A DNA stretch of 56,959 bases, from the IMG/VR virus record IMGVR_UViG_3300030098_005115, positions 1-56,959 of that record. One strand, written 5' to 3'. Of the stretch, positions 15,701-24,600 are shown piece by piece. Each line of letters starts with the position of its first letter. Within the stretch, counting starts at the first letter, position 1. Under the pieces are notes generated by a model. The model saw nothing but the letters and a program-made list of their open reading frames with translations. It made no database searches and was not told where the DNA came from. The position numbers and the translations under genes were made by a program. This DNA comes from a virus.

Positions 15701-18193
15701 ATGCCTAGGCAGACATATATTATAAATAATTTTTCAGGTGGCGTTAATAATCTAAAGGACTCAAGAGATATAGCTGATAATGAATCTGCTAAAATCAATG
15801 GTTTAATGACTGACAAGCAAGGCGTTCTTAGAACCTCTGGAGCATTTGTTAATCATGCTGATGGTTCAGGAACACTTGCTAGTGATGCTGGAAATAACGG
15901 AGACAATCAAGCTGGTAACGGATTGTTTTATTTTGAATCTGATTTTGGAAGAAAATCGGTTGCTAGTACTACTTCTGAGTCCGGCTCTATTTTTGGCAAA
16001 TTTTATCCTGCTGGCGGTAGCAACCCTCCTCAATTATCTCAAAGTAGTAGCACTATATTTAATACTTATTCTATTGGTGATAAAATATCTATCAACGGAT
16101 CTGCAAGTAATGATGGAGTTTATACAATTATAGGAAAGCACGATCTTAGTAGTTTTAGTGGCCACCAGAGGTATAGATTTAGTTTTTTAGAAGACCTTAC
16201 TTCAGAGGATGCCTCTTCTGCCTTAACAATAGATCATTATGAGCAATATGGGGCTAAGTTTTATATGGTTCCTACTGAAAGTGCCGATGCCAATGATGCT
16301 TCTCATTTGACAATTACAATACACGACTCTGAGAATGACGACTGGAACACTCTTACTGACCTGCAACCTATTAAGAGCGATGTGTCGGAAACATTTTCAG
16401 ATCAAATGATAAGCGATGTTTTTAAACCTGTTTATTACGCTATTGACAATGCGGTTAGAGTTTCTGATTCTAACTTCAAGAATCAAGCTAGGGTAAAATG
16501 GCATGGGTACATAGAGAGAGTTCATCCAGATCAGGCTTATTTAGGTTGGTACACAAAAGATAATGAGCTAAAAGCACCTACTGCTGGCGATGATGTAAGG
16601 CTTGGAAACACTTATCCTGATACGGCTGGTGTTGGCTTGCACTGGTATATCCTTACCCCAGCCAACACTTCAAGCTCTTGGCAACCGGACACATACGAAA
16701 CGGGAATGACCTTTATTTACGATGGGAATCAAGAATCTCAAATAACAGAAATGCAAGCTAGTTATGTTGAGTTTGCTGTAGCGGCAGGAGATGCAGTTAC
16801 TGTAAAGGCTTTAATGTTCACGCCTTACAGCCCTAGGATAAGCGGAAGTAGGCTTTACTTTAGAGTTTCTGGCAGTGACGATGAGTGGACTTTTTTAGCA
16901 GAGGCTGATTTTTCAAAAGGAATAAGAGCTAGTTTAGATGCTGATTACACTTCAGGCTGGACAACAAGCGGCTCTGCGAATCAATATAGCACAGGAACAG
17001 TAACTTCCCTACAGCCAAGCTTAGATACTTATGAGACCTTAAACGGCTGGCCTTCGAGCACTTTATCTATTGATTTTGGCAGGATAGGAGAGATGTGGAT
17101 GTGTGCGGCTATCTGTAACCGAAGAGTTTTTTTAGCTAACGTAAAAACAAGAAATGAAGATTCTGCCAATGACGACAGTAAGCACTACGGAGATAGAATT
17201 TTATATAGCGAAATAGGAAAGTACGACACTTTTCCTTCTTTTAATTTTATTGATGTTGTTCGTGGTGATAGTGAAGAATATGTGTCTCTTATTGCGTATG
17301 GTGATAGGCTATTAGCTTTTAAACAAAGAACTTTGTTTATTGTAAATGTGTCATCTCCTTCTCCTTCAGGCTGGTTTTTAGAGAACACTTTTAAACACAA
17401 TGGAGTTAGGCACAAAGAAGCGGCTTTTAGATCTGACGAAGGTGTTGTTTGGGTAAACTCTGCTGGATGCTGGTTTTATAATGGATCCAACATCGTTAAT
17501 CTTTGCGATGGCAAGCTGGACACTGTAAATGCAACAAATGCGAATACTGACAATGGGCTTTCTTGGAAAGACTTTTACAACGAAAATAGCATTGTTGGTT
17601 ATGCCCCTAAGTACAAACAGGTTATTATATTGCAAGACTCTGATGGGTCTACAGATCCGATGAATACTTTAATATACGACTTTGGATCTAGGTCTTGGGT
17701 TCAAAGCTCAGATCAAACAACTTTCTTTGACAATGTTACTTATAGTAATTTTATTATAGATGGTAACGGAGATTTAGTAATTCAAACCTCTACAGCCACT
17801 GGCACTGCGAACAATATTAGGTATTATTTACCCACCTCAAGCACTTCAAGTTCTGGAATAGAACTCATAACAAAGTTTTTAGATTTTGGCAATCCTTATC
17901 GTTTGAAAAAAATATATAAAATAAATATAACTTATAAATCAAGTGCGGCACAAGCAGACCCGTTGGAAGCAAGATATATTAATAGCAGTGGAGTTATGCA
18001 GTCGTTTACAGATGTTGATGGTTCTGTAGATTTTGCGGATACGTCTTCAGAGTGGAGGGTTGCTTCATTTGCATTTAGCACACCCATTACATGCCAAGCT
18101 GTTCAGCTTAAAATAAACCCCCCTAATGCCGGGTCTATTGACATAAATGAAATTGCAATAGATTATAGGTTTATACACAAGAAAGTCTCCTGA
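15701..18193 (+). CDS. Large tail protein (tail tube/nozzle-like)
   Basis: An 830-aa virion protein. The N-terminus INNFSGGVNNLKDSRDIA with a following SAKINGLM is typical of the large tail tubular or nozzle-type proteins of podoviruses, which start by threading along the tail axis. It is beta-rich throughout, with a propeller-like central part (RILYSEIGKYDTFPSFNF, GDRLLAFKQRTLFIVNV, VWVNSAGCWFYNG). Only one copy is in the window although capsid genes are doubled. A hand count gives about 12 AGG and 1 CGA arginine codons, unlike the unit-A portal. It overlaps the next gene by one base. Confidence 0.7.
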   Translation: MPRQTYIINNFSGGVNNLKDSRDIADNESAKINGLMTDKQGVLRTSGAFVNHADGSGTLASDAGNNGDNQAGNGLFYFESDFGRKSVASTTSESGSIFGKFYPAGGSNPPQLSQSSSTIFNTYSIGDKISINGSASNDGVYTIIGKHDLSSFSGHQRYRFSFLEDLTSEDASSALTIDHYEQYGAKFYMVPTESADANDASHLTITIHDSENDDWNTLTDLQPIKSDVSETFSDQMISDVFKPVYYAIDNAVRVSDSNFKNQARVKWHGYIERVHPDQAYLGWYTKDNELKAPTAGDDVRLGNTYPDTAGVGLHWYILTPANTSSSWQPDTYETGMTFIYDGNQESQITEMQASYVEFAVAAGDAVTVKALMFTPYSPRISGSRLYFRVSGSDDEWTFLAEADFSKGIRASLDADYTSGWTTSGSANQYSTGTVTSLQPSLDTYETLNGWPSSTLSIDFGRIGEMWMCAAICNRRVFLANVKTRNEDSANDDSKHYGDRILYSEIGKYDTFPSFNFIDVVRGDSEEYVSLIAYGDRLLAFKQRTLFIVNVSSPSPSGWFLENTFKHNGVRHKEAAFRSDEGVVWVNSAGCWFYNGSNIVNLCDGKLDTVNATNANTDNGLSWKDFYNENSIVGYAPKYKQVIILQDSDGSTDPMNTLIYDFGSRSWVQSSDQTTFFDNVTYSNFIIDGNGDLVIQTSTATGTANNIRYYLPTSSTSSSGIELITKFLDFGNPYRLKKIYKINITYKSSAAQADPLEARYINSSGVMQSFTDVDGSVDFADTSSEWRVASFAFSTPITCQAVQLKINPPNAGSIDINEIAIDYRFIHKKVS

Positions 18194-18906
18194 TGGATAG
18201 AGACAGTAGGAGAATACAAAACTCTAAAGAAGGCGGTATTAGGACTTTAAATAGGGGAGTTTCTTCAAAGACTGTCTTAGAGGGCGATCATGTTTTTTCA
18301 AAGCCAAAAGGGAAGACTTTAGCCTTATATAAAAAACATCAAGGAGTTCTTTATAAAAACAATTTCTCTAAAGATGGAAATCAAATTGTAGATCGAGATA
18401 TAAATGTAGGTAGAGCAGTCAATCCTCACCTATATAAAGTTCAGGGTCATAATTGGCCTGCATTCAGAGCGACCATTACCAACGGTCAGACAATAGCTAG
18501 TCATTCAAGTAATTTTACAGACTTAACGTTTAGTGGAGAGCTGTATGACAATGACAATAACTTTGCTAGTAATGTGTTTGTCACACCGATAAAAGGGATC
18601 TACCACTTTGAATTAAAAGTTTTATACGATGACGATGATAGTGATGAGATAGATGCAGGGGAAAGAATGGATTTGAGAATATCTAACAGTACTGATGGTT
18701 CAGTCTTTGAGCAAGCTGTTAATCATACGAATGTAGATTATGCTTCAAATAAATTTATTTTATTTACCTGTAGTACGGATTATTTAATAGAAAGCGGAAA
18801 AACAATTAAGGCTCAGGTGCTTAATGCTTCTGGTGCAAGTCAAGACATTTATAGTGCTCAAAACTACTATTCTTATTTTACAGGCTTTTTAGTTGCACCT
18901 GTTTAG
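18193..18906 (+). CDS. Tail protein with C1q-like jelly-roll domain
   Basis: A 237-aa protein. The N-terminal 80 residues are basic and likely anchor it to the virion. Residues about 85-237 form a C1q/TNF-like beta sandwich: PAFRATITNGQTI, then FTDLTFSGELYDNDNNF, VFVTPIKGIYHFELKV and an FTGFLVAP end. Phages use such domains as trimeric receptor-binding or adhesion modules. It is coupled to the 830-aa gene (TGATGG overlap). Confidence 0.65.
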   Translation: MDRDSRRIQNSKEGGIRTLNRGVSSKTVLEGDHVFSKPKGKTLALYKKHQGVLYKNNFSKDGNQIVDRDINVGRAVNPHLYKVQGHNWPAFRATITNGQTIASHSSNFTDLTFSGELYDNDNNFASNVFVTPIKGIYHFELKVLYDDDDSDEIDAGERMDLRISNSTDGSVFEQAVNHTNVDYASNKFILFTCSTDYLIESGKTIKAQVLNASGASQDIYSAQNYYSYFTGFLVAPV

Positions 18907-18969
18907 TAGATTCAATATAAATGATACCCTCTTTTACTATAATTGTATTAAATTTTAAAGGATTATAAT

Positions 18970-20025
18970 ATGCACTACTCTTCCAATAAATCAAAAGGGT
19001 ACACACCTATTAGCTCTGGCCCCAATCGAAGTGGCTTTTATATGGGCCCCCAAGGCAACCTTTTAAGTATGATGCAAACTGGCGGATCTCCAACTGCTTT
19101 TAACAGGAGCTTTGGTTTAAGTGCTGGTGGTGCTAGATTAGCACAGGCGAGGCAAAGACAGTCTGACCTAAGAAAGCTTGAAGCGGCTCAACAAAGAGAG
19201 GCAAAAAGACAGCAAAAAGGGGGTATTTTCGGAAGTGTAGGTAGTCTTGCCGGCGGCCTTCTTGGTGCGGCAATCACTCCTTTTGCTGGCCCTGTTGGTT
19301 TAGCTATTGGCTCTGGGCTTGGTACGGCTTTAGGCAAGGGGCTTGGAGAGAGGTTTGGTGCTGGGAAAGCACAATCCGTTGATCGTTCTGGTACGGTATT
19401 TAATCAAGAGGCCTTTAAAGATGTTGGTCGAGCTAGTAAAGATTTTACGAAAGGGATTTTGCAAAGAGCTGGTATGGCAGGTGTAAGAGCAGGTTTAACT
19501 GCTGGACTTTCGCCTTCTGGGGGGATATATGGCAAGTTCAAGGGTAAGCTTGCTGACCCAATTAAGAACTTTATCGGTAGGACTAAGGCTGGAATGACTG
19601 GTTTAAGTGGCTTTGAAGGAACTGGGTATGGCACTAATTTACTGTTGGATATGGCAGGCAAGGCTAGTGATGTTAAAGGTGCGGCTCTTCAGTCGGGTCG
19701 TGGTTATGGTAGCGGAGTTTCTGGAGGGTTTAGATTTCGCCCACCGGAAGACTTATTAGATTTTAGTTCTAAGACTGAATCAGCGATGGATCAGATTAGA
19801 AAGTTAGGCGATCAGACAATGCTTTTTGATACATACGCTTCTATGCCAAAAGCACCTACATACACAAATCCTAATTTTGGAGCAAGTGTTGATCCTACTA
19901 TGTACACAAGCTTTGAAGAGTTCGACCTCTTTAACCCTCTTAATCAAAGTCCTCCTGCACAGGCACCTAGTCAAACTCCAACAGGTCTTTCCGGGCTTCT
20001 AAATCCCACTGGAGGGCTTTTCTAG
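18970..20025 (+). CDS. Probable internal virion / ejection protein with glycine-rich membrane segment
   Basis: A 351-aa protein with an Arg/Gln-rich helix (about 50-82) followed by a long glycine- and alanine-rich hydrophobic stretch (about 84-125, with GGLLGAAITPFAGPVGLAIG), the glycine-zipper form used to insert into membranes. The C-terminus is Pro- and Asn-rich. It begins the run of four genes leading to the 1799-aa protein, the usual place of podoviral ejection proteins that build a channel through the cell envelope. Preceded by an AAAGGATTATAAT ribosome site. Confidence 0.6.
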   Translation: MHYSSNKSKGYTPISSGPNRSGFYMGPQGNLLSMMQTGGSPTAFNRSFGLSAGGARLAQARQRQSDLRKLEAAQQREAKRQQKGGIFGSVGSLAGGLLGAAITPFAGPVGLAIGSGLGTALGKGLGERFGAGKAQSVDRSGTVFNQEAFKDVGRASKDFTKGILQRAGMAGVRAGLTAGLSPSGGIYGKFKGKLADPIKNFIGRTKAGMTGLSGFEGTGYGTNLLLDMAGKASDVKGAALQSGRGYGSGVSGGFRFRPPEDLLDFSSKTESAMDQIRKLGDQTMLFDTYASMPKAPTYTNPNFGASVDPTMYTSFEEFDLFNPLNQSPPAQAPSQTPTGLSGLLNPTGGLF

Positions 20026-20027
20026 GT

Positions 20028-20723
20028 ATGCCGGGGTTTAAAACAAATACCTTATTTGATTTAATGTACGGCGACAAAAAGAGCAATTTGCTTGATGATA
20101 TTGTTGGGTATGAGGATGGCGGTTTCGTAGGGTTCCAATATGGAGGCGGTCTAACAGCAGAGCAGGTACTTGAAGAACAAGGCCTTGATCCTACTCCAGA
20201 GCAATTAAAATTATTTGCCGATATGGATCCTACTCAAATACAGAATCTTGCTAGAGGCTTACAAGAGAATTTACTTACAGGAACTCAACAGTTTGCACAA
20301 CAACAAGCCCAGTCTGGATTTGCTGGTTCTGGAGCTGGTCAACAGGCGATGAGTCAAATGAGGCAAAGTGCACAGGAAGGATTGTCTAGGGGTATCGAAC
20401 AAGCTCAAAGAGACTTTACATCACAAACATTAGGCACTGCGGCTGATTTAGTTGCTGGTGGTGCAGAGTTCGGAGCCAGCCCTATTGGCACAAGTGTCTT
20501 GTCTTCGGATTATAGAGCAGGGCAAGATGCGGCGGCAGGAGTTGGTGCTGGCACTGAAACAACTGGGGATTTATCCGTATCAACTATCCCTCCGGGTTGG
20601 CCTAGCGTTAACTCTTACAATGCTTGGGTTAGTGCCGGATCAGATCCTAATAACGCTACTAGCTATGGCTTTTCAGGGCCGTCTTTCCTATTAGGTGCCT
20701 CCGGAGGAGGTTACGGTGGCTAG
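20028..20723 (+). CDS. Probable virion protein with GGxV motif and Gln-rich helix
   Basis: A 231-aa protein. Near residue 30 it has a YEDGGFVGFQYGGG segment, the same glycine-pair motif repeated in the 564-aa protein at 45238. Residues about 70-140 form a Gln-rich amphipathic helix (FAQQQAQSGFAGSGAGQQAM). This composition recalls podoviral internal proteins. It starts ATG two bases after the preceding stop and overlaps the next gene. Confidence 0.5.
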   Translation: MPGFKTNTLFDLMYGDKKSNLLDDIVGYEDGGFVGFQYGGGLTAEQVLEEQGLDPTPEQLKLFADMDPTQIQNLARGLQENLLTGTQQFAQQQAQSGFAGSGAGQQAMSQMRQSAQEGLSRGIEQAQRDFTSQTLGTAADLVAGGAEFGASPIGTSVLSSDYRAGQDAAAGVGAGTETTGDLSVSTIPPGWPSVNSYNAWVSAGSDPNNATSYGFSGPSFLLGASGGGYGG

Positions 20724-21609
20724 ACGTAGTATCTATTCAGCAAGACAGTCTTCCCCTTCCACATACGACACTAGCTTTGCAGACTTTTTAGATAGTATAC
20801 CACAGCTTGTTGGACAGTATCAGCAAAATAAATTAGCTCTTGAACAGCAAGATTTTAACAATGAGATGAGGGTAGCAAACCTAATTCCTCCAAGTTCGAG
20901 GGCTGAGGTTTTTTCGACTTCAAAAAACCCACAAATAAGAAGTGTAGGAAAAGCTTTAAAAGAAGAAGAGGATTCTTACCAGTCTGTTTTAAATTCTTTT
21001 GACCCTGACCTTTCAGGGGATGAAAAAATAAATAAGTATAAAGAACTTTTAATATCTCCTTTTGTAGCGAACAATCCATCTCGAATAAAGCAGGTGGAGG
21101 AAAAAATAGAAGCATTAAACAAAAACAAAACGAGTGCTTCTGTTGAGTCGTGGGTCAAAAAAAATCCCGGGTCTTTTGGTGAGTTAATGAAAGGACTCGC
21201 CAAGTCTAACCCTTCTAAAGCTATGGAAGAAATAATAAAAAAAGAGCAAGGTTCAAAAAAAATGTATCGAGATGCTTTAGGTTTTATGAGGTATTTAGAA
21301 GACAACCAAAGAGTAAATCCTAATATTGCAAAAGCAGTTTCTCCAAGAGCCCAAGTTGATGCCTTAACAAAACAGTTGGATGTAGCCAGTCGAAATGTAA
21401 TGTTTTTTCAAGGAGACAGAAACTCGACTGAGTATAGCGACTTGGTAAATATTCAAAATCAAATATCAAAAAGAATAGATAAGCTACTGAACCCCACAAC
21501 AGCAACTCCTTTTACTACCAGCTTTAAAAACAGAATTGGAAACATAGACCTCAATTCGAGCGAAGCAGATAGTACTCAAGTGGTGAATAAGATTCCAGTT
21601 GAGTATTAA
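20716..21609 (+). CDS. Probable internal virion protein, 297 aa, GTG start
   Basis: I place the start at GTG (20716) because GGAGGAGG lies five bases upstream. A GTG at 20695 would lengthen the protein by seven residues but has no such site. The product is helical with a Gln/Glu-rich first third and no membrane segment. It sits between the glycine-rich protein genes and the 1799-aa gene and overlaps both neighbours, which suggests a role in the ejection complex. No sequence family recognised. Confidence 0.55.
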   Translation: MARRSIYSARQSSPSTYDTSFADFLDSIPQLVGQYQQNKLALEQQDFNNEMRVANLIPPSSRAEVFSTSKNPQIRSVGKALKEEEDSYQSVLNSFDPDLSGDEKINKYKELLISPFVANNPSRIKQVEEKIEALNKNKTSASVESWVKKNPGSFGELMKGLAKSNPSKAMEEIIKKEQGSKKMYRDALGFMRYLEDNQRVNPNIAKAVSPRAQVDALTKQLDVASRNVMFFQGDRNSTEYSDLVNIQNQISKRIDKLLNPTTATPFTTSFKNRIGNIDLNSSEADSTQVVNKIPVEY

Positions 21610-24600
21610 TGCCATTAGAATCTCTGAACAAACTTTATGATTCAGTTTCTAAAACTTATGAAATTGGCGATTTTAACACCTTTAAAACAAAGATGGGAAA
21701 CCCAGATTCTAGGCGTAAGTTTTACGACAAGGTATCTGAGACCCATGAGCTTGGGGATTTTAACACTTTTGAAGTAAAGGTTTCTTCTTCGGCCCCAGCT
21801 ATAGACCCTGAAGAAGTGCTAATTGATCCAGATGAAGGGTTTGAGGCACAAAGAGAAAAATCTTTTAAAAATTTAATTTACGAATCTGTAAAGCAACAGG
21901 AAAATAGTGTTGCTAAAAACAATCCTTACGGCGTAAATCTTCCTCGCAAAAAAACCAATATAGAAAAAATAAAAAATCTTGGCGGTAGCGTTATGATGGG
22001 CAGTCGTAGCCTTCTTGAATTTCAGGACATGGAAACCGGTATGCGTACTGGTGAAGATATTATTGACCGTACATTAGGGCAAGCAAATAATGACCCTGCG
22101 GTTTTTTATTCTAAATACTCTGGACTACCAATAGAAAGTCCTGAAGTGCAGTCTTTTGTTAAGATTGTAAATCAAAAAAGAAAATCTTTAATACCTAAGC
22201 AAAACAAAAACTTACAAAGACTTATTGAAGGATTAGAAGCTGGTAGGGACAACCCACAATACATAATAAAAACAGCTTCAGAGCCAGATGCAATAAATAA
22301 AATTTCCAACTTTCAAAGACCGACTTCTAAGTTTATTGGCTTAACGCCTGTTTCTGCTATAGAGGGGTTTGAAGAAAGGCCAGCCCCTGAAAAAAGAAGA
22401 ATATTTAAACCTACGGATAAAGATGTTGCAAGGTTTTTCAATAAAAGGATGATGCAAGAAGAGATAGTTAAAGAGAAAAGAAAAGGCTTGAGTGAGCGTG
22501 ATGCTTATAGAAAGGTTAAGTCTAGCGTAGGAGCAACCCCACCCAGTGTTGTTGATTTAGCTATGGAAAAGTCTGTTTCTGGTGCTGTTTTTAGAATTAT
22601 GAACTTAGATCAAACTGTCCCCTTAGATGATTACCCTGATGTAAAAATAGACAAAGCAAGTGATATGGTTTCTGTAGATTTTTTAGAGCAAGTAATTTCA
22701 GGTGCTATCTCTATGGTTATGCCTGCTGATGCTTTGCTTTTTGGTTTGGGTGGTAAAGGTGGTGCAATAGTGGGTAAAAAGGCAATCAAAACCCTTCCTC
22801 AGTTAAAAAGGGTGGCTAGGTATGCAGATAGTGCCGCAAGGATAATGTCTAAAGGCTTAAAGGTTCCCTTGCCTCAAGTTAGAACCTTTGCGAAAGAAGC
22901 GGTTGTTAGAATGACAGGGGGAGCTGGTGGGTTTGGAGCTTTTGATGCCGGCAGGAATATAGTGGATCAGATTGAACTTACAGGTGAGGTTGATGTTGTT
23001 GAGGCATTAGAGTCTGCTTTAAAGGGAATTGCTGTTGGTGGAAGCGTTGGGTTTTTGGGTCTTGCTGGTGCTAAAGCTGGAAATTTAATTGGTGACAAAA
23101 CAGCTAAAGCTGGAGAATTTGGTTTTGAAGTGCTCGGGCTGGGAACTGTCGCACCTCTTATTGAGGGTGAGGAGATAACAAAGCGAGGATATGTTGAAGC
23201 GGCTGGGACTATTATAGGTTTGAAATTTTTAAAGCAATTCTCTACTGAAAATCAAAGAAGGATAACGGAAAGTCTTGGTGAGGAGATACAAAGACAAACG
23301 GAAATATCCGGAAGACCAATGCCTGAAGTTGCTAATGGAATTAGAAATAGGCTAAAGACTGCCGTAGAGCTTGCGATAGAGGGCAAGTCGCCAGAAAAAT
23401 CCAGAAGTCCTATGTTAGAGAAAGGTATAGAGCTTACAGAAGGTTTTAAAAGCGATCTAATAAAAACTTCAAAAGATCCATCTAAAAGCACCTTGACAGA
23501 AACAGGAATAGATTTTAAAAAAATTGACGTTTCTGCTAAGACAACTAAACAGCTTGTTAAAGAGGGTGCTTTATCTCTAGGTCAGGATGGATTGAGAGGT
23601 ACAAAAGAACTTGGAAAGGTAGAATTTACTCCAAGAAATCAAACGAGACCAGAAAGATTAGAGATAGAGTCAGATATTAGAAGGCTCTCATCTGATATGA
23701 AAACCCTCGAAAAAAACGGTGTTCAACAGAAAGTATTAGATGATATGCAGATTAGTATAGATGCTAAAGTTGAAAAGTTAAATGAAATAGTCGTTGAAAG
23801 AAAAGATATTGATAATTTATTCACGCCTCCAAAGCCATTAACCCCAGCCGAAAGAAAAATTGTTTCTACTGAACAAGTTGCAAAAGATGTTGTAGAAGGC
23901 AGGATCCAATTTAAAGAGCGATTAGAAAATTTAGAGATTGAGTTAGTTAGAAGAGATAAGGCAGAAATTAAAAGACTGGAAAATTATTTAAAAGAGGCTG
24001 ACCTGTACAACAATCCATTTGAGCCAAATCCTCTTCGAGAAGTTCCCCTTCATCCGGCAGATGCAGGCAGGCGTAAACAAGCTGAAATAATAGCTTCTTT
24101 AAAAAGAAGAGAGCAAGATAGGGCTTTAGAATCTTTAGATTTGCAAAAGACCTCAACTATAAAAACCCCTTCAGAGAAAAAAATAAAAACATTTAAGCTT
24201 CAAAAGCAATTTAGCGATTTAGATCTCACAATAAAAAATAACGAAAGTGCACTCTCTAATCCAAATTTAACACCATTAACAATAGAAAGGCTTAAGAAGT
24301 CTATTCAGAGAGCTAAAGAATTGCAAAGAGACACGCAGAAAATTGCAAGTGAGGAAGGAATAGAGCTTCAATCTTTTATTGGAATAGTAAGCCCTAGAAA
24401 GATAAAAGAATTTTTTGGATCTTTAAAAAACAAACCAAAGAGCTTGCGAGATATTGAGGTAGACAGGCTTTACAACCAAGCTCAAGCAAGGTTAGACAAA
24501 AAAATTAAAGATCAAAATATAAAAGTAGACAATTCAGAAACCCTATCTACAGATCCGGTGAAAAGAGGAGGTGCTGAAAGGGTCTACAACTTCTTTTTTT

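Noticed and set aside
15846-16133. 95-aa rightward open frame inside the large tail protein gene
   Set aside because: Leucine/isoleucine-rich shadow translation of the true frame, no ribosome site.
20452-20694. 80-aa rightward frame within the 231-aa gene
   Set aside because: Alternate-frame shadow of a gene with clear coupling and composition. No independent ribosome site.
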